Assembly (NCBI GenBank): GCA_015039365.1
Contig: WION01000296.1
Coordinates: forward strand, 1-64,000
DNA length: 64,000 nucleotides
DNA from: Amanita rubescens
Taxonomy: Eukaryota; Basidiomycota; Agaricomycetes; Agaricales; Amanitaceae
Direction of reading: 5' to 3'
The notes beneath the pieces are model-generated. The model made no database searches. It was given only the letters and a program-made list of their open reading frames with translations, and was not told where the DNA came from. Below are positions 20,675 to 31,535 of the stretch, piece by piece (the first letter of the stretch is position 1; every line of letters starts with the position of its first letter). The translations under genes and the position numbers were made by a program.

Positions 20675-22120
20675 ATGCCACCTCGAAAAAGGGCAAAGCC
20701 AAACCCTTCTCGGAACTTTCACAGAGAAGCCAAAAATGATGCTCACCTAACTCATTCGCACACCGTCCAATCACAGAGTGCTGTGGGATATAACGGCCCC
20801 CTCACCAGGTCTCGTCGCTTGCGCTCCCATCTGCCACCTATCTATTGCCTCCCCCCCGAAGTCCTCGGCGAAATCTTCATTCTTGCCTTGCCCACTGACC
20901 AGGAGATTCACATGACGTTACAATTTTACGGTAGTGGCGAGCTATTGACAAATCCTCTCATATTCTCCGCAGTGTGTTCATCATGGCGGCTGCTCGCTTT
21001 TTCTATCCCTCAACTGTGGAGGAGGATCTCCATCAAATTTCTATCCAACTTAACAGTAACCCGTGCTGAGAATAAGGCCGCTGTCCTCGTTCAATGGATC
21101 TTGCGCTCTCGTTCGCTGCCTCTTACACTACACATATCCCGTCACTATATGAATGGGATAGGGCATGAAGCTCCCATTACATCAGTTCTCAATGACTATG
21201 CCGCTCGCTGGGAATCCTTGTATTTTAAAGATCTTCAACGATCCTCGCATTTGTTTCGCTTTGATGGATGGCCTTTATTGCGGCGATTATATTTTCCCTG
21301 TGTGTCACCCACCAGCGAAGCTGTTCCATGGGCGCAACTTACGCACCTCCAAATTCAGCGGTATATGTCGTGTCAGGAAGCGGAAATCATTTTCATGAAG
21401 TGTCCAAAACTCGTGCACTTGTCGATTTCTGTTGATTCATGGCCAATTGGATCGGCTTCAGTTCCTATAACCTTATATGACTTAGTCACCTTCTCTCTTA
21501 AGGCCTCTAATCTCCTCGGAAGGCTTGTGGATCAGCTTTCTTTGCCCTCTCTACGTGAATGCTCGATTAGCGAACCCCAATCAGAAGACGTCGGTTCACT
21601 CTTGAACCTTTTTACGAGGTCATCCTGTACACTCGACAAGTTGGAGATCCGCGTTCAATGGGGCCTCATGCGTAGCCACGACTACGTCAAGATCCTAGCA
21701 CATCGGTCTTGCAGTTCGCTCGGTTCGCTTGCCATACTTTGCTTAGATCATCGCGATGGTACGCCAGCATACGATGAAATACTCCGGGGACTCGCCTTAA
21801 ACTCGAGTGAGACACTCTGTACTCATTTAAAGTTCTTGGTAATTGACTATTGCTTTCCAACTTCTTTACTTTCTGCACTACTGAACATGGTGGAATCTCG
21901 AATTAAGCCTCACGATGACCAGGCACCAGAACTCCAGTATCTTCGGCTTCACGTCAAATATCTCAAGGGTAGCATGAAGGAACTGGATAAAATTGGAAGG
22001 ACAAACGGAAATCGATTGGAATACAGCCGTGAACCATCCAAACTTGATTGTTGCAGAGTCCGGTTTCGAAGGGGAGGAATCGAGGCACCGCCCAACTTCA
22101 GCGAACTGCTCCAATCATGA
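20675..22120 (+). CDS. F-box-like protein 2 (481 aa), intact
   Basis: This intronless F-box-like gene begins with a basic N-terminus (MPPRKRAKPNPSRNF), then NGPLTRSR, then the F-box-like segment IYCLPPEVLGEIFILALPT at residues 56-74. FSAVCSSWRLLAFSIPQLW and an LRR-like body (VPWAQLTHLQIQRYMSCQEA, FMKCPKLVHLSISVDS, FTRSSCTLDKLEIR) follow. The ending, IEAPPNFSELLQS, is shared across paralogues as (A/E)PPN(F/I)(S/D/G)EL. It is predicted to be an SCF ubiquitin-ligase adaptor with an unknown target. It is tandem with genes 1 and 3 on the same strand. The ATG at 20675 is supported by the conserved MPP start in paralogues and by the motif just upstream. Confidence 0.9.
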   Translation: MPPRKRAKPNPSRNFHREAKNDAHLTHSHTVQSQSAVGYNGPLTRSRRLRSHLPPIYCLPPEVLGEIFILALPTDQEIHMTLQFYGSGELLTNPLIFSAVCSSWRLLAFSIPQLWRRISIKFLSNLTVTRAENKAAVLVQWILRSRSLPLTLHISRHYMNGIGHEAPITSVLNDYAARWESLYFKDLQRSSHLFRFDGWPLLRRLYFPCVSPTSEAVPWAQLTHLQIQRYMSCQEAEIIFMKCPKLVHLSISVDSWPIGSASVPITLYDLVTFSLKASNLLGRLVDQLSLPSLRECSISEPQSEDVGSLLNLFTRSSCTLDKLEIRVQWGLMRSHDYVKILAHRSCSSLGSLAILCLDHRDGTPAYDEILRGLALNSSETLCTHLKFLVIDYCFPTSLLSALLNMVESRIKPHDDQAPELQYLRLHVKYLKGSMKELDKIGRTNGNRLEYSREPSKLDCCRVRFRRGGIEAPPNFSELLQS

Positions 22121-22796
22121 TCAAGAGGTTCAAGGAGATCGCGACTATTTCGGTTACGTTAGTACAAACCCCCAGGCTATCCTATCTAATTTATGTTATG
22201 TGTATCATTGTGCGTAGAATTCTGTTGTCCCTTTTCCGCCAGCGGCGCTAAATGTTCAAGTTATTGTGTCGACAGTTTCCCCCAAGATCGAAATTGTTTT
22301 CTGAATCACTGCATCTAATTCGTCATTCCAGACATTTTCTCAACCCCGCCCCTTCTATCGACATCTCCATTGATCATGGTACCAGTCTTGTCTTGAGATA
22401 AAGTAACGCCTGAATCAAGCCTGGAAACTAGAACAACAGCCCTAGCCTATGCAAGCCGTTCAACGACGGCAGCGATGATGAGCGATAACCTTATTGCAGG
22501 ACTTGAATTGCCGGACAACTTGAAGTACATTCATTTAAGATTGGAGGAGCGGATAGTGGTGGATTGGGATGACGTACGATGTGCTTTACTTGACAAAGAC
22601 TTTGCAACAGATCCGGCGTTTACATCATCAATTACTATTAGAGCACCTATACTAGCTTCAACAGTGATTTTTTTGTTTGCAGGCTCACTAATTGGTAGCT
22701 AGTCGTTGGGGGTTTTGAAGTGTTGTTTCATGGCGTCGATGAACGTTTGAACGTCCAGTCTCTTAGTGGGTTGATGTATTGGTTGCGGTAGTGGTG
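22121..22796. other. intergenic between F-box genes 2 and 3
   Basis: A 75-codon open frame at 22475-22702 has no recognised domain and no support. The rest is flanking DNA carried with the F-box units. Confidence 0.45.
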
Positions 22797-22818
22797 CAGA
22801 CCCAAACCTAGGGTTAGG
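22797..22818 (+). promoter_or_regulatory. shared F-box upstream motif, gene 3
   Basis: GACCCAAACCTAGGGTTAGG again (identical core), ending about 23 bp before the ATG at 22842. Confidence 0.6.
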
Positions 22819-22841
22819 ACACAACTCTGACTCGCACGAGA

Positions 22842-24332
22842 ATGCCACCAAAGCCAAAACCTTTCACGAGCACTCGGAACCTTCACAAGGAAAGCCGAAA
22901 TGGTGCTCACCCTACTTATTCACGCGCCATCCAATCACCCAAGAGCGCTGCGGAATACAATGGCCCCGTCACCAGGTCTCGTGTTTTGCGCGCCCCTTCA
23001 CCACCTACTATCCATAGCCTCCCTTTAGAGATCCTCAGCGAAATTTTCACTTTTACCTTGCCAACAAACCGGGAACTTTACAGCATGCCACAGTTTTACG
23101 ACAGCGAGAGACGAAAATTGATAATTACGACTCCCGTATTTTGCGCAGTATGTTCTTCATGGCGAAGTCTCGCGTTGGCCACCCCTCGATTATGGAATAG
23201 GATCCTCATCCATATCCCACGTCGCATAAACAAGGCCCAGGTTAACAGGAAGGCCGCTGACCTTATTCAATGGATTTCGCGCTCTCATTCTTTACCTCTT
23301 ACACTACACGTATCTGGTGATATCGTCACTCCTCCGAATGGGAAAGGTCCCGAAGCACCTATTATATTGGTTATCAAGGACCACGCTGCTCGCTGGGAAT
23401 CCTTGTATTTCCGAGTTTCTCAACCATCATCGTTTTTGCTTCATTTTGATGGATGGCACTCATTGCGGCGATTGTACTATCCCTATTTGGATCCTGTGTC
23501 ATGCGCAAACGAAACCGTTCCTTGGGCGCATCTCACGCACCTCCAAATTCGGAAATTTATACCTTGTCCGGATGCAGCAATGATTTTCACGAAGTGTCCG
23601 AAACTCGTGTATTTTTCGATCTTGGTTAATCCGGATCCATCGACAATTGGACAAAGTACAGTTCCCATAATCTTGGAAGACTTAGTCACCTTCTATCTTA
23701 AGGCGTACAATGCAGCCAGTCTCCAAACAGTCCTGCATCAGGTTTCTTTGCCCTCTCTACGAGAAATTTCTATTAATGAAATTTCATCAAGAGATATTGA
23801 ACCGCTCTTAAGCCTTTTTACACGATCATCTTGTACCCTTGACAGGTTGGATGTTTGTGGAGTAGACCTCTCGTCAAGAGACTACCTCGATGTTTTAGCA
23901 CACTCGTCTTGCAAATCACTCACTTCGCTCTCCATTCGTCCTTTATCTCTCAGTTGTGCGCCACTCGACGAAGAAGTACTTCAAAGACTTACCTTACACC
24001 GGGATGACACTATTTGCAGTCACTTATCGTTCTTGACGATCAACTACTGCATTCCGACTTCTTTACTCTCCGCACTCCTGAACACGGTGGAGTCTCGAAT
24101 TAAATGTGCTGCCGGCCAGGTACCGGAGGAACCAGAGCTTCAGTATCTCCGGCTTCACCTCAAATATCTCAAGAAAAACGCGGCAAAACTGGATAAGGTT
24201 GGAAGGAGGAGTGGAATGGAGTACAGCCACGAAAGATTCATATCTGGTGACGGTGACGGTTGTTTGTCAGTTTGGTTTCAAAGACAAGGATTCAGGGCAC
24301 CGCCTAACTTTGACGAACTGTTTTGGGTTTAG
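22842..24332 (+). CDS. F-box-like protein 3 (496 aa), intact
   Basis: This intronless F-box-like gene starts MPPKPKPFTSTRNLHKESRN, followed by NGPVTRSR and the F-box-like segment IHSLPLEILSEIFTFTLPT at residues 57-75. CAVCSSWRSLALATPRLW is the second signature. The body is LRR-like, with WAHLTHLQIRKFIPCPDAAM, LFTRSSCTLDRLDVCGVDLS and SLLSALLNTVESRIKCAAGQ. It ends FRAPPNFDELFWV. It is closest in wording to the two degraded minus-strand copies at 24981-26437 and 27044-28510 (shared CAVCSSWR, NTVLIHxP and FTRSSCTLDRLE blocks). It probably recruits an unknown target to an SCF ubiquitin ligase. Confidence 0.9.
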   Translation: MPPKPKPFTSTRNLHKESRNGAHPTYSRAIQSPKSAAEYNGPVTRSRVLRAPSPPTIHSLPLEILSEIFTFTLPTNRELYSMPQFYDSERRKLIITTPVFCAVCSSWRSLALATPRLWNRILIHIPRRINKAQVNRKAADLIQWISRSHSLPLTLHVSGDIVTPPNGKGPEAPIILVIKDHAARWESLYFRVSQPSSFLLHFDGWHSLRRLYYPYLDPVSCANETVPWAHLTHLQIRKFIPCPDAAMIFTKCPKLVYFSILVNPDPSTIGQSTVPIILEDLVTFYLKAYNAASLQTVLHQVSLPSLREISINEISSRDIEPLLSLFTRSSCTLDRLDVCGVDLSSRDYLDVLAHSSCKSLTSLSIRPLSLSCAPLDEEVLQRLTLHRDDTICSHLSFLTINYCIPTSLLSALLNTVESRIKCAAGQVPEEPELQYLRLHLKYLKKNAAKLDKVGRRSGMEYSHERFISGDGDGCLSVWFQRQGFRAPPNFDELFWV

Positions 24333-24548
24333 GGAGGTTGCGACTGTCACGGTTGTTTTCACGGTTGCCTTGAAACTCCCCAAGTCACTCTCGTATCTAA
24401 ATTTAGTTACTACTGTAGGTATTATATCATGGCTAGCCCATTTTCTCATATGATTGGCGTTGCATTGGTCTTCCCTGGCGATTATTAGTAAGGTCTGATG
24501 CAAAGTTAGGTCTGACAAGTTGCCCAACTGTCTTGCCATGCGCACCAT

Positions 24549-24825
24549 GCCTGTCCTCGTTCGACGACCTGATCTTCGCCGCGATCTCTTCTGATACAAG
24601 TGACCGGAATACGACCAGCGTGAAACCACTATGTCATGGCCCATAATCGTTGTTTTCTACAGTGCCATTTGCGAGGCCCTCGCACCTTTGTACAACGGAA
24701 ATCCGTCGCCATATCTCACTTTTCCTCCTACCAAATAAACGTCATATAGTACAACACACTGTTCGCATACTTTTTTTAGATTTTGGCGATAATCGTATGT
24801 TCTGCGGGCATGCTAACGAGTATTC
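24549..24825 (-). pseudogene. partial, degraded copy of RPC25
   Basis: The segment aligns base by base with 18071-18365 of the intact RPC25 gene. Shared blocks include TTCTGATACAA, GGAATACGACCAGC, CACCTTTGTAC, CGTCGCC(G/A)TATCTCAC, TGTTCGCATACTTTTT and GTTCTGCGGG. It covers about two N-terminal exons and the intron between them, with deletions that break the frame and no flanking exons. It lies between F-box units, so a stretch containing RPC25 (the neighbour of F-box gene 1) was duplicated together with F-box DNA and then decayed. Confidence 0.8.
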
Positions 24826-24980
24826 CGAGTTGTTGGGCTACCGAAGAAAGAGGGACAAAATAATCCTGCGCATGATGATACATATAACATACATTAAACT
24901 TTAGGATAGTTTGGAGATTTGTAATGTAACCGCGACAATCGGTGCCTCCCTAGTAAACCGTACGATCACAGTTCGTCGAA

Positions 24981-26437
24981 GTTAGGCGGTTCCCTGAAGC
25001 CTCAGTCTTCGGAACCGAACTGAGAAGCAACCATGTTTGGCTCCAGTTCGGTCACGGCTGTATTCCATTCTACTTCCTCCTTCCAACCTTATCCAGTTCA
25101 ACTGCCATTTGCGTCTCACCATATCCGAGATGAAGCCGGAGATAACGAAGCACCGGTTCTTCCGGTTCCTGGCCAATATGCGAATTGATTCGAGACTCCA
25201 CCATGTCCAGTAGTGCGGAGCTTAACGGACGAATGCAACAATCGATTGCCAGGAATGTTAAATGATGGCACAGGGTGTCATTTCGGTGTAAGGTGAGTCT
25301 CCGAAGCAGTTCTTCGTCAAAGGACTGGCCAACACTCGCCAGGATATAAGGGACATAGGGTAAGCGAAGTGAGTGAGTCGTAAGACGAGTGTGCTAGGAG
25401 ATTGAAGTATCCTCTTGGCGCAACGTATAGCATTGGACAAATCTCCAACCTGTCAAGGGTACAAGATGATCGTGTAAAAAGGTTTGAGAGCGGTTCAGTA
25501 TCTATTGACACGATTTGATTGATAGAAATGTTTCGTAGAGAGGGCAAAGAAAGCTGATGCAGGATTGTTTGGAGACGGATCGACTCATAGCAGAGCTTGA
25601 GATAGAGGGTGACTAAGTCTTCCAAGATTATGGGAACTGTGCTTTGTCCAACTACCGTTGAATCAACCAAGATCGATAAATACACGAGTTTCGGACACTT
25701 CATGAAAATCGACACTGCATCCCGACCAGATATATATTTCTGAATTTGGAGGTGCGTGAGATGCGCCCAAGGAACACTTTTGTTTTCGCATGACACAGGA
25801 TAATATAGTCGCCGCAGTGAGTGCCATCCCTCAAAGTGAAACCGAAACGACCATGGTTGAAAATTTTGGAAATACAAGGATTCCCAGCGAGCAGCGTGGT
25901 CATTGATAATTGATATAATAGGAGCTTCGGGACCTTTCCCACCCGGAGACCGAATGATATCACTGGATATCTGTAGTGAAAGGGGCAACGAACGGGAGCG
26001 CTCGATCCATTGAACAAGGTCGGCAGCCTTCCTTTAGCCTGGGTCTTGTTCATGTCATTTGGGAAGTGGATGAGAACCGTATTCCACAATTGAGGGGTGG
26101 AAAACGCAAGAAACCGCCATGAAGAGCACACTGCGCAGAAGACGAGAGTCGGCGGAATTATTAATTTTCGTCCCTCGTAAGACTGTAACCTGCGGTAAAG
26201 CTCCTGGTCGGTTGGCAACGCAAAAATCAAAATTTCGCTGAGGATCTCCAAAGGGAGGCTATGGATAGCAGAATGGGCGCGCAAAACACGAGACCTGGTG
26301 ACGGGGCCATTGTATTCCGTGGCGCTCTCAGGTGATTGGATGGTACGTGAATAAGTAGGATGAGCGCCATTTCGAGCTTCTCTGTGAAGGTTCCAAGTGC
26401 TCGTGAAAGGTTTTAAAGGCTTTTTTGGAGATGGCAT
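24981..26437 (-). pseudogene. F-box-like gene 4, frameshifted
   Basis: This minus-strand homologue starts MPSPKKPLKPFTSTWNLHRE. It has NGPVTRSR, IHSLPLEILSEILIFALPT and CAVCSSWRFLAFSTPQLW intact, but the frame changes near 26035 after MNKTQAK. Reading continues in another frame (SLPLSLQISSDIIRSPGGKG, FTRSSCTLDRLEIC) to about 25320. A second shift and stops follow before the C-terminal remnant (NLIRLEGGSRMEY-like and EPPNFDEL-like) near 24981. No single frame longer than 245 codons remains. It carries the shared upstream motif at 26469-26496, so it was a complete unit before it decayed. Confidence 0.85.
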
Positions 26438-26468
26438 GCCAGTGCTTGTGCGAGTCAGAGTTGTGACC

Positions 26469-26496
26469 TAACCCTATACCTAGGTTTGGGTTTGGG
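26469..26496 (-). promoter_or_regulatory. shared F-box upstream motif, gene 4
   Basis: On the minus strand, CCCAAACCCAAACCTAGGT is followed by ATAGGGTTAG. It is a slightly expanded version of the motif, about 32 bp upstream of the start at 26437. Confidence 0.55.
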
Positions 26497-27043
26497 CAGG
26501 TTCGTCCCGACTCCAGCCTCAAAGCGCTCGCAATGACATCATTCCGATGCCCGAATATGTGAGTCTCTCTCCTAGTCTCTCCTAGTAGTTAGTAAACGGT
26601 TGCCAATCTATTGCTTCCGCTGCAACCAATGTTGATTCCAGTGTCACCATTGCTGTTGCCCCTGGGATGGTGTAGATGGTTTGGTTGATGTCGAGTAACA
26701 TGCTATGAATGTATTCGCACTGTTATTCACGGAAAGAAATGTGGATTTGTTATATGATACTAATACATACATGCCTTTCCTGAGCCCATCAAACAATTAG
26801 ATGATTCGTATTGAGAACAAGAACAAGTGCGCAAGAAAATAAAGTTAGTAAAGCAACAAAAAGAACCAAGACAAAGAACAACGGGGTCGAATTGACAGAA
26901 ATTGATAGCTGCAAGAGTTTCAGATATTGATTTCCCCGTTCAGAAGAAGGAAGTGATGATCTTACGATGAGCGTGAATCTGTACGGAAAGTGTGGTTACA
27001 CGCCTCGCGACAGTTGCAGCCACCCTAAACCTAACGATCATGA
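26497..27043. other. intergenic within the F-box array
   Basis: No gene supported. The right end (about 26950-27043: GTGATGATCTTACGA, CATCCTAAACCTAA-like) matches the 3' flank of F-box copy 6 (about 29178-29281), so flanks were duplicated with the genes. Confidence 0.5.
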
Positions 27044-28510
27044 TCAAAACAGTTCGCCAATGTTAGGCGGTTCCCCGAAGCCTTGTCTTCGAAACCAAAC
27101 TGAGAAGCAACCAGGTTTCAATCCGGCTCCTTCACGGCTGTATTCCATTCCGCTCCTCCTTCCAATCTCATCCAGTTCTGCCGTGTTCGTCTCGGATATT
27201 CGACGTGAAGCCGGAGATAACGAAGCGCCGGCTCTTCTGATACCTGACCAGTATGCAATATGACTCGAGACTCCACCATGTTCAGTAGTACAAAGCGTAA
27301 CGAAGCTGGAATGCAATATTCGATCCCCAAGAATGTTAAATGACGGCACACGGCGTCATTTCGGTGCAGCGTGAGTCTTCGAAGCACGTCTTCGTCAACT
27401 GGGAGATGGAATGAGGGACGTATGGTGAGCGAAGTGAGTGAATCGCAGGACAAGTGTGTCAGGACGTTGAGGTAGTCTCCTGACGCGAGATATAATCCAC
27501 GAATCTCCAACGTGTCGAGGGAACAGGATGATTGAGTAAGAAGGTTTAAGACCGGTTGGATCGATCTTGTCGAAATCCCATCAATAGAAAATTCCCGTAG
27601 AGAGGGCAAATAAAGCTGGTGGATGAGTGTTTGGAAACTGTCCACCGAGTTCATGCGAAAATGGAAGGTGACCAAGTCTTCCAACACTATGGGAACCGTG
27701 ACTGAACTTTGTCCAAATGTTGGTGGATCAACCAAGATCGATAAATAGACGAGTTTTGGACACTTCATGAAAATCATCAGTTGCATCCCGACAAGGTATT
27801 GATTGCTGAATTCTGAGGTGCGTGAGATATGCCCAAGGAGCGGTTTCATTTGCGCATGATTTGGGATCCGAATAGGGACAATATACTCGCCGCAACGAGT
27901 GCCATCTATCAAAGCGAAACAAAGATAATGATGGTTGAAAATCTTGAAGATACAAGGATTCCCAGCGAGCAGCGTGGTTATTGATAACTAATATAACGGG
28001 AGCTACGGTCCCTTCTCATTCAGAGGCTCGATGGAATCACCGAATATGTGTAGTGTCATAGGTAGTGAACGGGCGCGTTTGATCCATTGAACAAGGTTGG
28101 CGGCCTTCCTTTTAGCCTGAGCTTTTCCCATGTTATGAGGGACATGGATGAGGACCGTATTCCACCAATTGAGGTGTGGAAAACGCAAGAAACCGCCAAG
28201 AAGAGCACACTGCGCACAATACGAGAGTTGGATTAAACAATTTTAGTCTCTCGCTATCGTACTTGTTGCAGAGTTCCCGGTCGGTGGGCAATGCAAGGAT
28301 TAAGATTTCGCCAAGAATTTCTAAAGGAAGGCTATGGATAATAGACGACGACGAATGGCCGCGCAAGACACGAGACCTGGTGACGGGGCCATTGTAGCCT
28401 GCAACCCTCTGTTGGACGGAGTGTGAATGAGCAGAATGAGCAGAATAAGCGTCATTTTGGGCTTCTCCGCAGGGGTTTTGAGCGCTCGCAAAAGGCATTC
28501 GCTTTGACAT
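27044..28510 (-). pseudogene. F-box-like gene 5, multiply frameshifted
   Basis: This minus-strand homologue probably started at 28510 (MSKRMPFASAQNPCGEAQND), with NGPVTRSR and IHSLPLEILGEILILALPT. After LAFSTPQL the frame breaks (about 28145). Fragments in different frames continue: NTVLIHVPHNMGKAQAKRKA, then LQDFQPSLSLFRFDRW, then KCPKLVYLSILVDPPTFGQS, then GFGEPPNIGELF at 27044. At least four frame changes are needed, so it is clearly dead. Its upstream motif is preserved at 28536-28556. Confidence 0.85.
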
Positions 28511-28535
28511 TTTTGTAGAGCGCGGCAGAGTTGCG

Positions 28536-28556
28536 ACTAACCCTAGGTTTGGGTCT
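28536..28556 (-). promoter_or_regulatory. shared F-box upstream motif, gene 5
   Basis: The minus strand reads GACCCAAACCTAGGGTTAGT, 26 bp upstream of the inferred start at 28510. It is nearly identical to the copies before intact genes 2 and 3. Confidence 0.6.
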
Positions 28557-28639
28557 GTGCACTCCAAGAGGTCTCGGATGCAGACCTCAATCGGATCCTT
28601 ATTCCCACTGATGCTATCCACACCTGCCCCACGCGCTGA

Positions 28640-29130
28640 ATACTGATTCAGGCCCGGAAGAGATTATGAGTCATTCAACGACTTTGCCCACGCCAAAAGA
28701 CTTCTTTTGAGAGCTGCCAGCCCATCTAATGGTCAACTCGTCTTTCCTGTCTCTCTCGAACAGGCTCGTATACGTCTCCATTGTGCTGCCATCATCGCCT
28801 GCCTACGCCTATCTTCTCACACGCAGGCATCTCGAACGCGCTGCCTATCTCACCCAGCCCGGAATTTGCACAGCCCCCTGTCCACTGGACCCTTTGCTCA
28901 GCTTACTCAGCGTCCAATACTACAGTCTCCCCAGTGAACAAGGCGAGGCAGAGGCCAAGGTGGCTCTCGGAAAATGATTTCTCTGTGGTTCAGGCGACGA
29001 TCCTTCTTCTCCAGGTTACTTTGAAACTTGCTTCGACTTTTGCTGACTGCAAGGCGGCTCATCGCGGCTTGCATAGCGCAATACGCTGAGTCCGACTTAC
29101 TACATGCACCCTTGCGTATTGATCTCAATC
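28640..29130 (+). pseudogene. remnant of a Sel1-repeat (Skt5/Chs4-like) gene
   Basis: One frame reads TQPGICTAPCPLDPLLSLLS and then EQGEAEAKVALGK, a stop, and FLCGSGDD. Another continues KLASTFADCKAAHRGLHSA and AESDLLHAPL. This pattern resembles the GEAEADMALSKWFLCG...LAYTFAEKAARKGLPSAEFA core of Sel1-repeat chitin-synthase activators of the Skt5 type. The match is from memory of the family pattern and is interrupted by stops and frame changes, so it is at most a relic. It lies in the upstream DNA of F-box copy 5. Confidence 0.4.
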
Positions 29131-29281
29131 ATTTCCAGTGGGAGGGAGTTGCAACTTGCATGATGAATGTCATTGGAAGTGATGATCTTACGACGACCTT
29201 GAATCTGTAGCACACGCCTTTGTTTGCATCTCTGTAATTTAATCGCAACAGTTACAGCCATCCTAAACCTAATGATCATAC

Positions 29282-30753
29282 TCAAAACGGTTCGCCGATG
29301 TTAGGCGGTTCCCTGAAGCCTTGTCTTCGAAACCGAACCGAGGTGACTATGAGTCTTTTAGTACGACTGTATTCCATTCCACTCTTCCTTCCAACCTTAT
29401 CCAGTTCTGCCGCAGCGTCCTTGAGATATTCGACTCGAAGCTTGAGATAACGAAGCGCTGATTCTTCTGGTACCTGGCTGGTATGTGATTTGATTCGAGA
29501 CTTCACCATGTTCAGTAATGTGGAGTGTAACGGGGTTGGAATACAAAATTTGATCGCCAAGAATGTTAAATGATGGCACACGGTGTCATTTCGGTGTAAA
29601 GTGAGTCTTTGAAGCACTTCTTCGTCAACTGACCCATGCTCATAATAAGTTGAGGGACCTATGGTGAGCCAAGTGAGCGAATCGCAAGACGAGTGTGTCA
29701 GGACGTTAAGGTTGTCTCCTGGCGAGAGGTATGATCCACGAATCTTCAACCTGTCAAGGGAACAAGATGATCGTGTAAGAAAGTTTAAGAGTGGTCGGAT
29801 TCCCTCCGGCGAAATATCCTTAATTGAAAATTCTCGTAGAGAAGGCAAAGAAAGCCGGTGTACGAGTGTTTGGAGACTGAGCAAGCGTTGCGTCTTAAGA
29901 ACGAAGGTGACTAAGTTTTCCAAGATTATGGGAACTGTACTTTGTCCAATTGTCGATGGGCGTCGATCAGTAACCGAGATCGATAAAAACACGAGTTTTG
30001 GAAGCTTCATGAAAATGACTGCTGCATCCTGACAAGATATAAGCATCCAAATTCGGAGGTGCGTGAGATGCGCCCAAGGAACGGTTTCGTTCGCGCAAGA
30101 CGCGAAATCCTTGAAATAGGGACAATATAGTCGCCGCAATGACTGCCATCCATCAAAGTGGTATGGATCACCAATACCCAGGAAATACAAGGATTCCCAG
30201 CGAGAAGCGTGGTCACGGATAACTGATATAATGGGGGCTTGAGGACAATTCCTATTCTGAGAATGGAAGAGACCACCGGCACCTGATACGTGTAGTGTAA
30301 TAGGTAGCGAACGAGAGCGTTCGATCCATTGAACAAGGACGGCGGCCTTCCTTTTAGCCCGGGCCTTGTTTATGTTTGCTGGGACATGGATGAGGACCGT
30401 GTTCCACAATCGAGGGGTTAAAAATGCAAGGGATCGCCATGAAGAGCACACTGTGCAGAATACAAGAGTTTGATTTATCACTTTTGTCCCTCGCTGTACT
30501 TCTTGTAGAGCTCCTGGTCGGTGGGCAATGCAAGGATTAAGATTTCGCCAAGAACTTCAAAAGGAATGCTATGGATAGGATGCGACGAATGGCCGCGCGA
30601 GGCTCGAGACCTGGTGATAGGGCCATCGTAACTTGCAACGCTGTGTGATTCAAGTTGAACGGCGTGTGAATGAGCAGAGTGTGCGTCATTTTGAGCTTCC
30701 CTATGGGGGTTTTCAGTGCTCGTGAAAGCCTTTCGCTTTTTTCGAGGAGGCAT
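29282..30753 (-). pseudogene. F-box-like gene 6 with a single frameshift
   Basis: The start at 30753 (MPPRKKRKAFTSTENPHREA) leads to an intact F-box-like segment (HSIPFEVLGEILILALPT) and ELYKKYSEGQ. The frame then meets TGATAA at about 30478. Shifting by one base restores VINQTLVFCTVCSSWRSLAF, and the rest (399 codons, to a stop at 29282) is open through FLTRSSCSLDRLKIRGSYLS to FREPPNIGEPF. This is either a very young pseudogene or a sequencing error. The 399-codon part alone starts at a methionine inside the linker and lacks the F-box, so it would not be a normal SCF adaptor. Confidence 0.8.
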
Positions 30754-30780
30754 TTTTGCAGAGCGGGGCAGAGTTGCGAC

Positions 30781-30805
30781 TAACCCTAGGTCATGTTTGG
30801 GTCTG
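30781..30805 (-). promoter_or_regulatory. shared F-box upstream motif, gene 6, interrupted
   Basis: The minus strand reads AGACCCAAACATGACCTAGG followed by GTTA: the shared motif with a few extra bases (ATGA) between CCCAAAC and CCTAGGGTTA. It lies 28 bp upstream of the start at 30753. Confidence 0.5.
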
Positions 30806-31535
30806 TTCCAGACATGTCTCACATTGTCTCAACTAGCAGCGGACCTTAAGAGGGCAGAATTTGCGATGCTGATTTTGGTCGAGATACTAGGAGTGCCAGA
30901 TGACAATTTTAAATGGTCAAATATATCCTATACTATAGCACATCATAGCGCTGCGGCAAACGAGTAAAGAATCGAAGTCAAGAGGAGACCTGGAAGAAGA
31001 GAGCAAAAAACAGACATTAAACCACAAAGCAACCCTCCGCGTATTCAATCACCTCTCCGCCTCATGCGGACGCCGTCCCATTATTGATGCATGATGCATT
31101 GATGATCCATCGGCCTGCTTAGGCCTCAATGAAACGGACAAAGAGATGTCATACCCGAAGTTGTAAAGTCCGTCAGTTCTCCATCTCTGTCACCGTACTT
31201 GACAAGGCTTACCAGATTTTCCGCCGGCGTTGACAATGATATCATCAATCAGAGCATAAATAGCTCCAGTAGCGAATGTGTTGTTCGCAAATCATTCAAG
31301 AGCTCGATTTCCTAAGGAAAATTAGATCAGCAACCACCCCGATTTCGACTAGAGAACAACTTACATCCGCCAATCACTGGCTTGGTCAACTACTACTCTC
31401 ATCGATTCTTGGGAGTTGAATTTGGGGAATAAGGGCGGTGTTGTTGTTGCACTGGGTGCATCTCGACATTCAATACTTTTATCAGGGTCTTGGTGCGTTG
31501 CTCGACAAGTGTGTCAAAATGTCGTAAGAACATGA
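30806..31535. other. intergenic between F-box copies 6 and 7
   Basis: Divergent upstream DNA. A minus-strand stretch at about 31210-31390 has VNAGGKSG-like and intron-like signals, but I cannot assign it. No gene supported. Confidence 0.4.

Noticed and set aside
31210..31390. Possible third SDR remnant on the minus strand (VNAGGKSG-like)
   Set aside because: The match is too short and out of order; no cofactor motif or catalytic YxxxK could be joined to it.
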